This document shows, in pieces, positions 12,770 to 24,800 of a stretch of 64,000 bases of DNA (position 1 is the first letter of the stretch; each line of letters opens with the position of its first letter). The notes under the pieces are model-generated. The model did no database searches. It saw nothing but the letters and a program-made list of their open reading frames with translations, and was not told where the DNA came from. The stretch spans positions 17,662,411 through 17,726,410 of the forward strand of contig OZ034970.1 of NCBI GenBank assembly GCA_964030785.1, in the 5' to 3' direction. This DNA comes from Siderastrea siderea. Lineage: Eukaryota; Cnidaria; Anthozoa; Scleractinia; Rhizangiidae. The translations under genes and the position numbers were made by a program.

Positions 12770-13270
12770 CAAACACTTTGAGGAACACACATTACTTACC
12801 GGATAAAATAGCTTTAAACTCAAAACTGCTCCGCTTATAGTTACTTAAGTAACCCTTATATTTCGTTCTTTAACTTGAGACCATCGAGATTGAAAACAAA
12901 CAAACAAACACCGTCCAAACATTCTTAACTCTGTGACATAAGTTTTGCGGCTGCAAACTGTCTGAAATTTGAGCGCTTTTAAAAATGCACAGAACTGTTT
13001 TTGGAAGCTTTTCGGATATAATAGGTTTAAACTGACAACTGCTTCGCTTATAGTTTTTCAAATAACTGTTATATTTCGTTCTCTAGCTAGAGACCATCAA
13101 GATTCAAAACAAAGAAACGCCAAACACGCTTCAATTAAATAATGCCGGCATAAGTTTTGCGGATGCGAAGTAAGCCTATATAAAGTTAGGCGCTTTGAGG
13201 AACGCACAAAACTGTTTTCGGAAGCTTTTGGGATAAAATAGCTGTAAACCGACAACTGCTTCGCTTAAAA
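12770..13270. repeat. Tandem repeat, period about 214 bp, roughly 2.3 copies
   Basis: The block 'ggataaaatagctttaaact' at about 12,801 recurs in diverged form at about 13,014 and 13,229. Each copy is followed by 'aactgctNcgctta' and, for the first two, 'ttatatttcgttct...gagaccatc'. The copies are clearly diverged, so this is an old tandem duplication or satellite fragment. Confidence 0.6.
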
Positions 13271-14697
13271 GATTATTACTATTGAAAACGTCTAGGACAA
13301 GAAAATCGACAGTTGCACAAAGAGATGGACCGGACAGTCAAAATTGAAAGCAAAGCTTGTGCAGTTGTCTTGCAGCTGTGCTTAGATCTACTGTTATGAA
13401 TAAACAAAGACAAAATAATGGACAGAGAAATCATTTTTGAAAAAAGTTTATTTGAAAACCTGTAAGTTTATACTTAAATGCAATTCGCGTTACACTTCCA
13501 AAATCGTAGGTCGGTCCACGCGAGTGAAATCGGCTGAGCATGGCAAAATATTGAAGAATCTGTCACAAATCTGAGCGCGTTTTCTAATAATTTTTTAAAG
13601 TCAAAAGTAAATGATTATTTCAAAACGTAATTTCTTTCATCTTAATACTCGAAATCATGTACCTTAGACCCTTTAAAAACTTCACTTACTCAGTTGTGTT
13701 TCAGAACAGGGCAAACTCTCCGCCGTGAAGAAAACAAAGCGATGAAGTCCTTTGAATGCAGCTTTCGTAACTGGAACTTTTCGCCTTCTACCAGTATTCT
13801 TTTGAACTTTTTCTTTCCATTTATAGATATCACGTTTTTTTTGTCAAGTATAAAACTTCAGTACTCTCGAGCAATCGTTAAATGCTAAAGAAGCTGAAGC
13901 TTTTAAAGAAACCTCTTTTTCAAAAGCGACGATGGTCATGCGATTTCCCGCCAAGAAAAACGCTGGTTGCCCAAAAGCACCGCGCGATTTCCCGCCAAGA
14001 AAAGATGGCATTCTCTACCCCCATCGGGTTGTCTTGGGACTTCCCTCCCCCTCCCACAGAGTCTGTGCGGACAGACAGACGTACGGACGTAGGACGGATG
14101 GTCACGTGACTATTACGTCAGAACCAAAATTTCTTGGATTGATAGTTTACCAAATTTCCTTAGCAATGGAGCTCCGCTGGCGGGCTTTGCCCGCAGGCTC
14201 CGCTAATATGCTATACTTTATCTTTACCAATTTCAGGTAGCTACATCATATATGGTAATTATTATTTACCCATATATAACTGTACCAAACAATTATTACA
14301 TATTGTAAAATTCATTAACTATTCACGAGGGTGCAAACCAATCCCAGCACAGTATTCAGATCACATGTACACAACTGTAAACCCCAATACAAATCAACTG
14401 TCTGAAAGCGCGGGGAGGGATTGAATAGGTAGCAGTGAAAGGCTGGGGTTGATGAATTATTAAACAGTAGAATTAACTTTTGATACAAACTCCTGCTCAG
14501 CTAATTAGTATTCATTAACTTTTGATACATCGCTACTGATTAAAATGAAAAACACAATGGACATATTTTCGTCACAGAATTTAATTTCATTTAACAACTA
14601 ACACAATCTGGGTATTTTCTAAACAATCTTGTATATATCAAACAAACAATACGTTAAGTGAACTACTCACTTCTTAACTACAAAATTAATGGTACAG
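13271..14697. repeat. Repeat-rich noncoding segment with duplicated CGATTTCCCGCCAAGAAAA word and a GC hairpin
   Basis: The 18-19-base word cgatttcccgccaagaaaa occurs at about 13,941 and again at about 13,983. A strong hairpin gcgggc-ttt-gcccgc lies at about 14,180-14,195, flanked by ctccgc on both sides. The combination looks like a MITE or SINE fragment. Nothing coding is supportable here. Confidence 0.4.
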
Positions 14698-16092
14698 TTA
14701 TGAAACAGAATTTGTACAGATGCTGTTTACATTATTAGTTATTGTAGTTTCCAGCATTGGAATAGAAGCCAAAATATCATCAGGCAAATCAAAATCAACG
14801 TCTGGTAAATCTTCGAGCACTTGAGTAGTTGTTTCCGACTCTTTACATTTCTCAGTTGCTTCACTTTGACCCGACTTGCGTGAGTCATTGACCGGTGCCA
14901 GAAGTTTACTTACATTTTGGACCTGTTTGTCACTAGCCTTTTGATAACCGAAAAGTGCATTGGACCTGTGTCCTGTTCTTTCCCTCGCCAATTTCTCTTC
15001 CACTGAATTCTGAAACAATCGAGTAGCACAGGTAACACGAAGACAATGTGCTGTTTTGCAAGGCAATCCTGCCTTTCCCAACAATTTTTCAGGAAGGATT
15101 ATGTTTAGAGTGCATAAGCCAACCAAACTCTTCTCATATTCAAATTTCCCGCCCCTGTGGGGACGAAAGAAGAAGCTGTCGACGGGTTCTGCATGGCTTC
15201 GAATTTTCTTGATGTAAACTGAATACATTAAAGCTAGGCAAGGGCTGTGGCTTTCCCCGTTCTCGTGACAAATGTGTTCAATATAGCGTGGCTTATTTTT
15301 CAGATCTTTTAAGCCGCCTTTCTACGTTTTGCCTCTAAACTCGTCAAAAACTATCTTGCTTCCCTCAACAACATTACTCAAGCGAACCAACCTATGTTCA
15401 CCGGCCCGTAGACCAAACAACTTACCATTATAAAAATACACTGTATTTAATAACGACTCAGCTGTATTTGCTCCCAGGAGAGCCATGTCCCACAGGATTG
15501 TTTCTTCTCTCTCTGTTATCTCCTCTTTTTCCGACATCTTTGATGCCCGTGCGACTCCGCACTTGGTGGCGTCCTTCATTTCGCCATCTAGTGTTTTTCG
15601 AAACACCATGAACCTTTAAAATACAAACAATATACTGGTTAAAACGGAACATACAAATAAACACGAAATGTGATGAAATATTGCTTCAAAGAATGTCGTT
15701 TTACCTCCTATCACTTTTCCAAGTATATTAAACGCCATTTTCCCCTGTACATTTCCCAAATGGTGATTAATACCGCAAACAAGTAGGTACAGTGTCTTAG
15801 GAGGGTAGCGTTCCCCGGTTTGCTTCGCCACTTCACAAATGAATTTGCAGAGCCAGAAGTTTAAACTGTTTGCGGACATGTGCTCGAGTGGGACTGACAG
15901 GTCCTCGACATTAGTTGACTCAAGTCTGTTGTGTCCAACTGCTTCCAACTGCGCTTTTTTGTTCATTCTCGTATTCTGCCAGGCAGTAAAAACGTTCACA
16001 GCCCATTTTGTATTGTAGCTGAAGGTTTGGTGTCTGGATACAACTGAGAGTTCATCGTGCCTTGTGACAACCACCTGGATCATCTCCACCAT
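14698..16092 (-). pseudogene. Crypton-like tyrosine recombinase (DUF3504-type) remnant or exapted gene
   Basis: Three minus-strand blocks in order (16,092-15,700, 15,609-15,322, 15,228-14,698) read as a Crypton-derived tyrosine recombinase. The first has the N-terminal SAM-like pattern (NFWLCKFICEVAKQ...YPPKTLYLLVCGI). The second has the 'EEITEREETILWDMALLG' and 'LNTVYFYNGKLFGLRAGEH' blocks. The third has the catalytic C-terminal pattern 'HCLRVTCATRLFQ...RTGHRSNALFGY', with the HxLR and H/Tyr positions. The gap 15,610-15,700 may be an intron (its ends are AT-rich). The second-to-third junction is a frame change. Animal genes of this type are usually domesticated. I cannot tell whether this copy is transcribed. 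Confidence 0.6.
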
Positions 16093-16257
16093 AGTAATGG
16101 AAAACTAGACAGTAATGGAAAACTGTCTAGCTTCTGGGTTTTATATGTTGAAATTTTAGAGACTGTTAAATTCGCTGAAAGCACCAAGGGAAGGAGACTG
16201 GGGGCTGCATGTATCAACCACCAAACAAATGATTCCTTAGTGCTTTGCAGACGATAA

Positions 16258-17762
16258 TCCCAGCTATGCTCGCTACTTGTCAGCAGATCTCTCTGAGATG
16301 TCTCACCTCGATGAAGAACACCCAGAAGCATGGGGATACCTCATGTCTGGAGTATTCTCCGTTCAGATAGCAACCAAGACCCCTTCATTCAGAGGAAAAT
16401 AAACGATGTTTCTAAAAAGACCGCTGGAGAGCCACAAGAACTAACCCACTTGCAGAATTAATTCAAGCGCCACCTGGAACTGCTCAACCAGTGCTTCCTA
16501 AAAATCAATTCAAGGCAAATTGCCGAAATTAATTCTACCTAAATTTCGTGTTGAGGTAACAACCTGGACAGGATTTTGGGACTCATATGAATCCACGGTT
16601 CACGATAATAAAGTCTTTCAAAATCAACAAGTTTAACTACCTAAAATTGCTACTAGAACGTACCGCAAGCTGAGCCATTGAAGGACTTACTCTATCAAGT
16701 TCTAATTACGACTCAGCGGTGAAAATCCTCGAACAACGATTTAGAAGACCACAGCAGATAATTTCCACACACATGGACGAGATCCTCAAAATCCAACCCT
16801 GCACAAGTGATCGTTCATCGTCTCTTCAATTTCTCTATGATAAATTGAATGTACATGTGCGAGGATTATCTTCACTCGGAGTGTCATCAGAACAGTATGG
16901 CAGTTTTTTAACACCAATTATTATCTCCAACTACCAAACGAAATACTCAAGTGTGGAAAATCGAAAAATTGTTAGAACCCATTAAGGGGGAAATCGAGGC
17001 GAGAGAAGCGAGTCAAATTGTCAAGACTGATGAAGTACACGTACGAAAACAAACCCTAGTTCAAGTTCTTCACGATTAATCCAAACTGCAAATACACTGA
17101 TTTCAATGGCAGGCAAGGAATTCTGAATTCGATGCGTTAATTACAATGGGGAGCATTATTCAGCCTCCTGCACAAAAATCTGACAATGGAAAGATCGAAG
17201 GGACATTCTTCAAAGAGATGATAGCTGTTTTATTTGTCTCAAAACTGGCCATAATGCAATGATTTGTTTTAAAACAAAGAAATCCTGACACTGCGGTGGA
17301 AAACATCATCAATCGATTTGTCTACGCCTGCAGAAGATCAAAGAAACCTGACCCAAAACGATGCTTCTAGAGAAACACAAAATGACAACTGCAAATTCTA
17401 TGACAAAAGGTACTGTACTACTTCAAACTGCAAGTCACATGGCGGTCAATGGGTCCGAAGCTGTGTTTACAAACACGAAATCAAGAGGAAATTGAATTGT
17501 CTGCACTGAACTTTCCAGTAAGTTGCTCTCCTTCATCAAACAGGCTGACTATGTCCATTTAGAAGGCCTGGATTTTACAGACAACTTAGACAACGCCGAA
17601 TCTTTCAACGTCCTTATTGGCTCTGATTACTACTGGGACTTTGTGACGGGAGATTCTATCAAAGGCGATCATGAGCCGACTGCACTTTACAGCAATTTGG
17701 ATGATTGCTGTCTGGACCAATGTACGATCGATAATGTAGCAGCGTTGTTTCCTCCAGCTTGA
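16258..17762 (+). pseudogene. BEL/Pao retrotransposon gag-protease remnant
   Basis: The frame at 16,719-16,985 and its extension upstream carry the Pao gag pattern: 'INKFNYLKLLL', then 'AVKILEQRFRRPQQIISTHMDEILKIQ', then a helical region with 'VRGLSSLGVSSEQYGSFL'. Zinc-knuckle-like Cys patterns follow at about 17,210-17,490 in broken frames. At 17,523-17,762 the block 'FNVLIGSDYYWDFVTGD' marks the peptidase-domain end typical of BEL/Pao. Many stops and frame changes are present. The RT and integrase are missing. Confidence 0.65.
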
Positions 17763-18078
17763 TTATTTCTGGTGAATGCAGTTGAATGTTTGGAGAGCAA
17801 GATGGTGAATTGGTTGATTCTGGTTGATACTCTGAAGAAATTCTGGGAGTCGTAGAGTGTTGGAATAATTCCAGGGATCAATTATCGTCTGCAAATGAGC
17901 TCAAGCCAGAAATCTACTACAATGGTCGCAACTATGAGGTTAGATTGCCATGGAAAGAAGATTGTCAACTGTCCACGAATGAATAAAGAAAGATGGTGAA
18001 TTTTCAGCTCGGAGAAGAAATAAGAAAAGATGGAATGATCAACATGTCGTGAGCATGGGACAAAGAAAAGATCCGAGT
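17763..18078. other. No gene recognised
   Basis: Degenerate continuation after the BEL/Pao remnant. Only short frames. Confidence 0.4.
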
Positions 18079-18153
18079 CTCTGACGGGAATTGAACCCAT
18101 GACCTTCCGTACACCGGTTGGATGCTCTAACCACTGAGCTACTGGGAGACTCG
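18079..18153 (-). repeat. tRNA-like element (SINE head or tRNA pseudogene)
   Basis: On the minus strand the 75-base segment has an A-box-like TAGCTCAGTGGTTAGAGCA and a B-box-like GGGTTCAATTCCC at tRNA spacing. Its ends pair for five bases only (GTCTC with GAGAC) and the inner acceptor pairs are lost. That fits a tRNA-derived SINE head or pseudogene better than a working tRNA. No CCA and no convincing poly-T terminator follow. Confidence 0.55.
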
Positions 18154-18214
18154 TGGCTAGCATAGGTCATATTTACTGAGTTCGTGGTGAGTTCGAGTGA
18201 AACTCGATTGCAAT

Positions 18215-18256
18215 GATAATAATAACAATAATAATAATAATAATAATAATAATAAG
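18215..18256. repeat. (AAT)n microsatellite
   Basis: About 14 units of aat with one interruption (aac). It is near the tRNA-like element but on the side opposite to a SINE tail for that orientation. Confidence 0.9.
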
Positions 18257-20667
18257 TATTAGGAGCATAACGCAAAGTCTCTATGTTCTTACATCGAATA
18301 AAAGATAAAAACAAAGAAAAGAGAGACTGAAAAACAATTAGAATATTGCAATCTACATTTCAAGTTGAAAAAGGATCCAGATTTGTTGAGGGGCTATGAC
18401 AAGATAATTTGAGAGCAAGAGGCAATCGTTGAAAGGGTTCCCAAACAACAATCAAACAGCGATGTTAACAAGGCATGCAAGGGGGTTAGCTCATAAAGAA
18501 ACTGTGGTTCTTCATCGGTTTTTACATGAAACACACAATTCAGCCACCGTACAGAGATTGAAACCTGATCTTTCAAGCGTTAGCCCTTCGTCAGAGCGAA
18601 TCAAGGAATTATGGGTTGCACTTTGTTTATATAGGAAGCTACGCTATTGGTAGGAACATGGCAACGTGAAAAACAAGAATAAATTAGTTGAATGAAAATC
18701 GTTCGTTGATACCGTGGGGATTAAGTGTGCTGATTAGAAAAATGAATTTTTTCTAGATTTCTAGGGCTTACCGTGTTACCCTGGTGTAGGGAAAGGCCAC
18801 AGATTGTCATGTGTTGGCTAGAATGATTAGGGAGATTGAAATGTCGGGCGACTGGTTTGGATGCGTCCTTGTTATTTCTTTCAACATCTCGTTGCAGTGT
18901 ATTAACAAAACTGTAGGTTAATTATATGTGGACTCAGATAAATTCGAAACTTTCTTAGCTTTTTGAAGTTATATAATTATATGCCTTATGCCCTGCAGAC
19001 AGGTAAAAATGCACAGTTATACTAGAATATCGCTAATGTTCACAGTAAAGATGCCGTTAAGTCAGACTATTTACAGTCTCTTAGTAGTTTTTGTTGTGAG
19101 CTACAGGTGTGTGTAATGTACTCGTAAGATCAAGAGCTTTTATTAGGAGCAAAGATGCTGAAATGTTGCACTAAACTGTCGAAACAAAATCCACGGAATG
19201 GTGTTTGAAGGGGCACTGTTACTGGGATTTTAACCTTTGGGGTAAAAAAAAATGCTGAAATTTGAATTAAATGCCTTTTCACGCACACAGAATACTCCTA
19301 CAAAGTCAAGAGAGGGAAATCAATTGATTTTATTGATTTACGTGAAGGAAGAACAAACCATGGCGATTTTTCCACGAAACAAAGGACACTTGAAAATATC
19401 AGTCCAAAGCCTCCCTTCAATGATAGGCACCCCGCAACGACATATTGGCATGGTGGCAATAGGAGAAAATCCAGAATTATTTGGGGGTGTGTTTTTGCGA
19501 CATTTCACATTATAGAATACACGTTCCAGTTGGTTCACTCTCCCCCTGGAAAAATGAAGCATTCTCAAGTTGAGCAAGCTCGACTACAACGGAGGTCAGT
19601 TGTTGACCGTGCTCGATTATTGAAAGATTGCTCGACTTAATACCCAGCTCGAATGTAAATCAAGCTCAAAAGAATGGGCGTGTGGTTTGAATGCAATCAA
19701 GCTCAATATCTTGTGTGCGATGACCAATCGAGCTCGAAAGGGATCTCTACCTCAATTACCCTTAATCGAGCTTGGTTGCCCAGATACTTAAACCGATCTT
19801 AATCTTCCTATGGTCAAGCGATCATGATGTTTTAAAGTTTTGGTTTCGGAACCAGAACGACATAGATTAACAAGTCTGGAGAGAGGCACAACTCGGGGAC
19901 AGGAGGCACAACACTTAAATGCCACTAAAGAATTAAAATTCACGGCTACAGCCAGATGAGTAATGAGATCGATACACCCATTTGACCTAAAAAAAAAAGG
20001 GCAAATCAACTGAAGTACGAAGAAGGCTCTAGTGGGATTGTAGTGATTCAATTCGAACTGGTGACTCTTCTGGAAGATACCTTAGACAGGGAGAGAGAAG
20101 CTAAAAAGCAGTTAAAAGTGGGGTTGGGGACAAGAAGAAACAAGCAGAAACTGAGAAAATTACGGCTGAAAATATAAGTAAGCAAGCTATGAAGAGAATG
20201 TCCCAAACGGCAAAGAGGAAAGAAGAAAAAAGTGGTGATTCCAGTGCTATGAAAAACAATAAGAACAAGAGGGGTTCAAATAAACTGTCTCAGCGTTTTG
20301 AATAAAACGTTTCAAGGTAGGATGCATTTAAACAAGCCATGCAGATGAAGGAACAAGAATCCACCGACAAAGGAGGAATGAGTGAGAAATGAACGACAAG
20401 ATAGAGCAGCAGAGCAGCAGAATGAATAAATGGTTGCCATGTTGAATCAACAACTGCAGAACATACAAGCAATATTTTTGAAAAAGCAGAAGCAACAATC
20501 CCAAGCACTACCGGCCTTGCCAAAAAAGTGAAAAAAAAAAAGATTTGCTGTGGTCACAGATAACTTTTCATTTCAGAGACTGCCTCTCGAGCTATCTTTA
20601 CCTTACACTGTTAGGCTCTCAGTTGTGTTTCTTTCCTAAACATTTTCATATTTGTATTTTATCAAAA
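18257..20667. other. Unassigned flank
   Basis: No recognised gene. The segment 18,560-18,605 (tttcaagcgttagcccttcg) resembles a word I associate with Penelope long terminal-like repeats in invertebrates, but I cannot delimit it. At 19,565-19,790 the words gctcgac, gctcgat and agctcaa recur many times, suggesting a low-complexity or decayed repeat. Short ORFs (19,252-19,515; 20,290-20,523) have no domain I recognise. Confidence 0.4.
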
Positions 20668-21245
20668 AATTCGTGTGTGTGCCATTTTAAAGGAAAGCAT
20701 GGCAAACTATATATCATTGGAAAGCTTAATAAAAGTAGATTTCAGAAAAAATATGAATTGCCAGTTTTTTAATTCCACAAAAGAAAATTGCAAAAATGAC
20801 CATACGTCATTCAATCAAACAAATGAATTAATAGGGTATCACAATTTGGCAGATTTCTGTGAAATTTGACCTGAACAATCCTTAGATGTTGTGAAACGAA
20901 AGTGTGTTGGGATTTTTGAAATTTACAATATTTCACCCATGGCGATCATCAATGCAATACCCATCGCGTATTCTTTGCTGCTCGAACTTGACAGATTAAT
21001 TAAAAAATAACCAGTCAGAATATTGAAAAATGCTGACACACTTTTGATGATTGATCCTTTGTGATAACACTGTGCAGCTATTTTGCCAATGTGCTTGGAT
21101 TTGATGCCCTATTAATTCAATTGAAAGACACATGGTTATTTTCGTGGTTGTTTGCCATTTTCTTTTGCGGGATTGAAGAAACCAGCAATTCATATTTTTT
21201 CGATATATAGTTTGCCGTGCTTTCCTTTAAAATGGCGCGCATACG
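20668..21245. repeat. Foldback (long inverted repeat) element
   Basis: The arm from about 20,668 to 20,860 recurs inverted and imperfectly at about 21,060-21,245. The blocks gccattttaaaggaaagc, ggcaaactatatatc, aatatgaattgc and gaattaatagggNatca appear on the left and their complements on the right. The arms share roughly three quarters of positions by eye, around a loop of about 200 bp. This is a MITE or foldback transposon remnant next to the outer Polinton insertion. Confidence 0.6.
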
Positions 21246-21420
21246 AAATTTTTTCCCCAAGGAAACCCGCGGAGGTCCGGAGGAACCTTAAGTAAGAGAT
21301 ACCCACTTACACATTTAGGGCTAATAGTTACTTTATGGTGCCATTCGAGCTGCATAAGAAAAACAGTCAGAACAAAAAGTTACAACAATGGCCAGTTGTA
21401 AGATATTCCACATTACAACT

Positions 21421-21426
21421 TCTCTG
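21421..21426. repeat. Left target-site duplication of the outer element (TCTCTG)
   Basis: Six bases immediately before the left terminus AGTAGTTATATAG. They are identical to 54,625-54,630 after the right terminus. Six-base duplications are characteristic of Polinton integration. Confidence 0.95.
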
Positions 21427-21664
21427 AGTAGTTATATAGTTGGGGGTACGAGCGCATTTTTTCAAAAATCCGCTCTGAACTCCCCAACTATAACTACTTT
21501 ACCATATGTTGGCACAATTTCATGGGAAATCTATTTGGTATTATCTCATGGAAAAATCTATATGGCGTTATCTCATGGGAAATCTATTTGGTATTATCTC
21601 ATGGAAAATATATTTGGCATTATCTCATAGTTGGGAGTACGAGCGCAGTTTGCCATCGGATGAA
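21427..21664 (+). repeat. Left terminal inverted repeat of the outer element
   Basis: 238 bp, matching the inverted right end (54,387-54,624) with one difference that I can see (G/A at about 21,564). It begins AGT and its mate ends ACT, as in Polintons. It contains a terminal imperfect palindrome (21,427-21,498), about four tandem copies of a 26-27-bp unit containing 'tatctcatgggaaatctat', and a second copy of the terminal word agttgggagtacgagcgca near 21,630. Confidence 0.95.
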
Positions 21665-21723
21665 ATGGGACTTTCCCGATGAGTCATCAGATTGTCATGT
21701 AATATCAGATGAACTTGTATTTG

Positions 21724-21776
21724 AAGTAAAGTTTGTCAGTAAAGTTTGTCAGTAAAGTTTGTCAGTAAAGTTTGTA
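21724..21776. repeat. 13-bp tandem repeat (agtaaagtttgtc), 4 copies
   Basis: Four consecutive copies lie between the outer left TIR and the PolB stop. No counterpart is seen next to the inner element's polymerase. Confidence 0.9.
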
Positions 21777-21836
21777 GTGAACAGAAAAGCAGAACTTGTA
21801 TGGAGACTGACACAGCTGTGTCGTGACGTCACATCT

Positions 21837-24800
21837 TCAGATTGCATAATGTCCGTAAGCGAAACTTTTGATTCCATCGTTTGCTATATATCGTTTGTCA
21901 TCAAAACAGCTGAGTGACACTTTGTTTATTTCATAACTTCCAAGTTGATGATTCATACTTCTGATTGTTTTCATGGTATGATGTATTTGTTTATTATTAA
22001 TTAATACATTTTTATCATCTTCATGTTTGATATTGTTCTTTATTATGTTCTTCTTGATTCCCTTGGCTGTTTTCCCTACTTTCTGGTTGTCTTTTATGTA
22101 ACTGTACATTTTTGATCGCAAACCGACGAATTCTGTGATTGGCACACCAGCTGCTTCATCTTTGAATTTGCCGATTACCTTTTTGTTTGTTTTGTCGAAA
22201 TACTGACAGTTTTCTGGATAATCACTGTTGTCAAATCTGTCTTTGTCATTCCAAAAGTCACGGTACACATCTTCAGCCTCAATTTCGTATGTCAGACTGT
22301 CTGTATCAGTGAATAGCAACCTGGCTTTGTCCCCGTACTTTTCTTTTATGTAGTTATAATGAAAATCATACATTAATGTCTTGCTCAGATCAAGAATACA
22401 CATACCTACATATGCTGGCCTGTTTAGAGTTAACGTTTCTTTGATCTTATGTACTGCTACCAGATTTTCATTGAATATCTTACTGCTTACATAAGTTGGT
22501 TTGGAAGTCATTTTCAATAATTTCTTTTCATCTGTTATAAGTCGAACATCAACACGCTTTCTTATGTTTTCCATCGTTTTTCCAAATACTGAATTATTCA
22601 TTAGCTTGAAGAAATCTTTTTCGAATGAATTTTTTGCTTGAGTACGTTTTTGTGTATTGAAGTCAATATATTGTTTGAGCCATGGAGACTGGTTGAATTT
22701 TAACACTCGGTGAACTTTCTTTAATTTCAAGCCAAGATCAAGATACAACTGCAGATTTCTATAGTGTAGAACATATTTTTCTTTGTCACATAAAGTAGGG
22801 ATCAGTTTGTGTACTAGTCCTGTTGATATTTTGAACTTTTTCTGTATGTTCTTACAATATTCAGACAACATATTATCAGTTACTTTCACTTTTTCTGACC
22901 CTAGAGGATAGTCATTATGAAGGTTATGTAACTCTTTGGGATATTCTAGATCAACTTCTAGTATCAATCCTTTATTGCTGTTTTCATTATACTGAGCTAA
23001 ATTAATTTTATTAATTTGATTTTCTGTTAACCATTTGAAACTACCTGTAGGGAGGTATTGACTCATAGCCCAACCGTATAAATTATTAGCATCAAGATAC
23101 ATGATATACTTTGAGGGCGCCTTCTCATCGTATTCTTTCATGTACTTATTGTTTGCTTTTCCATATCGATTTGCTATATAAGATATACCACCTCTCATGC
23201 CTTTTTCAATGAATTGAAACATATCTATGTCTGTCATTAGTTCTAGTTGAATATTAGTCATCTTTAACATAGCATCCCACGACAAACCAGGAGATGTGAA
23301 ATAATGACAAGGATCAAGTTTGTAATACTGAAGACAGGTCTTACGGAAGTTTTCAAACACGTCAGCTAATAGAAGTATATCAGACTTAAGATATAGATTG
23401 TGGTATTCACCCATCGTTTTTAATTGAAATGTATTCCACACTTTTTGAGCATGACTATAATCCTCATCTGTTATATGCTCATTATTCAATATGCTGTAAA
23501 ATTCTTCTTTAGTTGGCAATTCTGTTTTATTGAATTTCTCAAAACTGTCCATGTAATCATACGGATAAACACCTTTTCGCGTCATAAGCTTGAATTTTTC
23601 TTTTTGGAATCTTTTGTTTGTATATTTTAAAGCTTCTGCTGGTAAGTTGCTAACTAATTTATCAAGACTAGAACTCCTAAACTGGAAACTGTCAATGAAT
23701 GTCAGATGGTTACCAAGCATGAACGCCATAAATTTTTCCATATTGTTCGGTATGGCATTTATGTCCATTTTAATCTCTTTTCCGTTTTTGGTGTATGTAT
23801 TATTCTTAACAATAGCTCCGATTTCTTGCATTATAAAATGGCTGTCATAACCTCTTAGATTATGGAATATAACAGGAATTTTGATTTCTTCTGGATTTAT
23901 TCTGAGTTTCAGATTGCATTCTTGGTGAGCAGAGCCTCTATATTTACCAGTTATATGACAATGATCTCTGACACGTATGTCTTTTTCTGTGTATTTTTTA
24001 TCACAGATGTGGCATTCTTTTGCTTTTTCAAATTTCTCTTCATCATCTTTCGTCATTTTCAATGGCTTATCGAAATGCTTTTTCATTATATTCTTACAAT
24101 ATTTAACTTCTTTCAACATCTTTTCCATGAATTTGTAAACAGCCTTTTCATCTCTATATAGTTGTATTGGTTTTGTATATTTGTCGTCATAACAACAAAC
24201 CACTTTATAACCATATCCACAGTCTCTATGCCTTTGGTAAGCTTCAGTATATGATGACTCATTATTCTGTTGACATCCATGAATCTTCTCTGTTATAGCC
24301 TCAAAATCAGCATAGATAACAAATGGTACAGGCTGCTGCTTATGAAAATTATTGAATTTCAGTATGTTATTATCTTTGTCAGGCATTTTTATTGCTTGTT
24401 CACCATTCACTTGAATGCAAATATCTTTATGATTGTTTAATACTCTTTCAGAACTGAAACATTGTAGACAGTACATACAAAAGTGTTTCCTCTCTTTGTG
24501 TTTTGTTTGATTGTACATGAACTTGTTGAAATCTTTTATGACAACATAACGCTTGTTTTTATCTTTAGTTACCAGAAGTAGTTCCATATGATCTTCATAC
24601 TTTTCTTTGGAAACATAGATGGGATACGGTTGTTTGTCTTCATATCCGAATACGTTTATATTGATACTGTTTTGCTTCTCAATTTTGTTGTAATGTTTGA
24701 CATTGACTGGAAATTCAATTCCTGTGTAGTCTAACTTCTCAATATATGGTTTATCAACATTTTTAATTCTTTGTGGGTCTTTATCTTGTGGATTCAAATG

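Noticed and set aside
18079..18153. Functional tRNA gene on the minus strand
   Set aside because: Only five acceptor pairs form and inner pairs are mismatched. It fits a SINE head or pseudogene better.
18440..18640. Penelope long terminal-like repeat with hammerhead ribozyme
   Set aside because: A familiar-looking word is present, but no CTGATGA/GAAA core was found and the boundaries cannot be set.
21499..21640. CRISPR-like array in the outer TIR
   Set aside because: The 26-27-bp units are contiguous tandem copies without unique spacers, in animal DNA.
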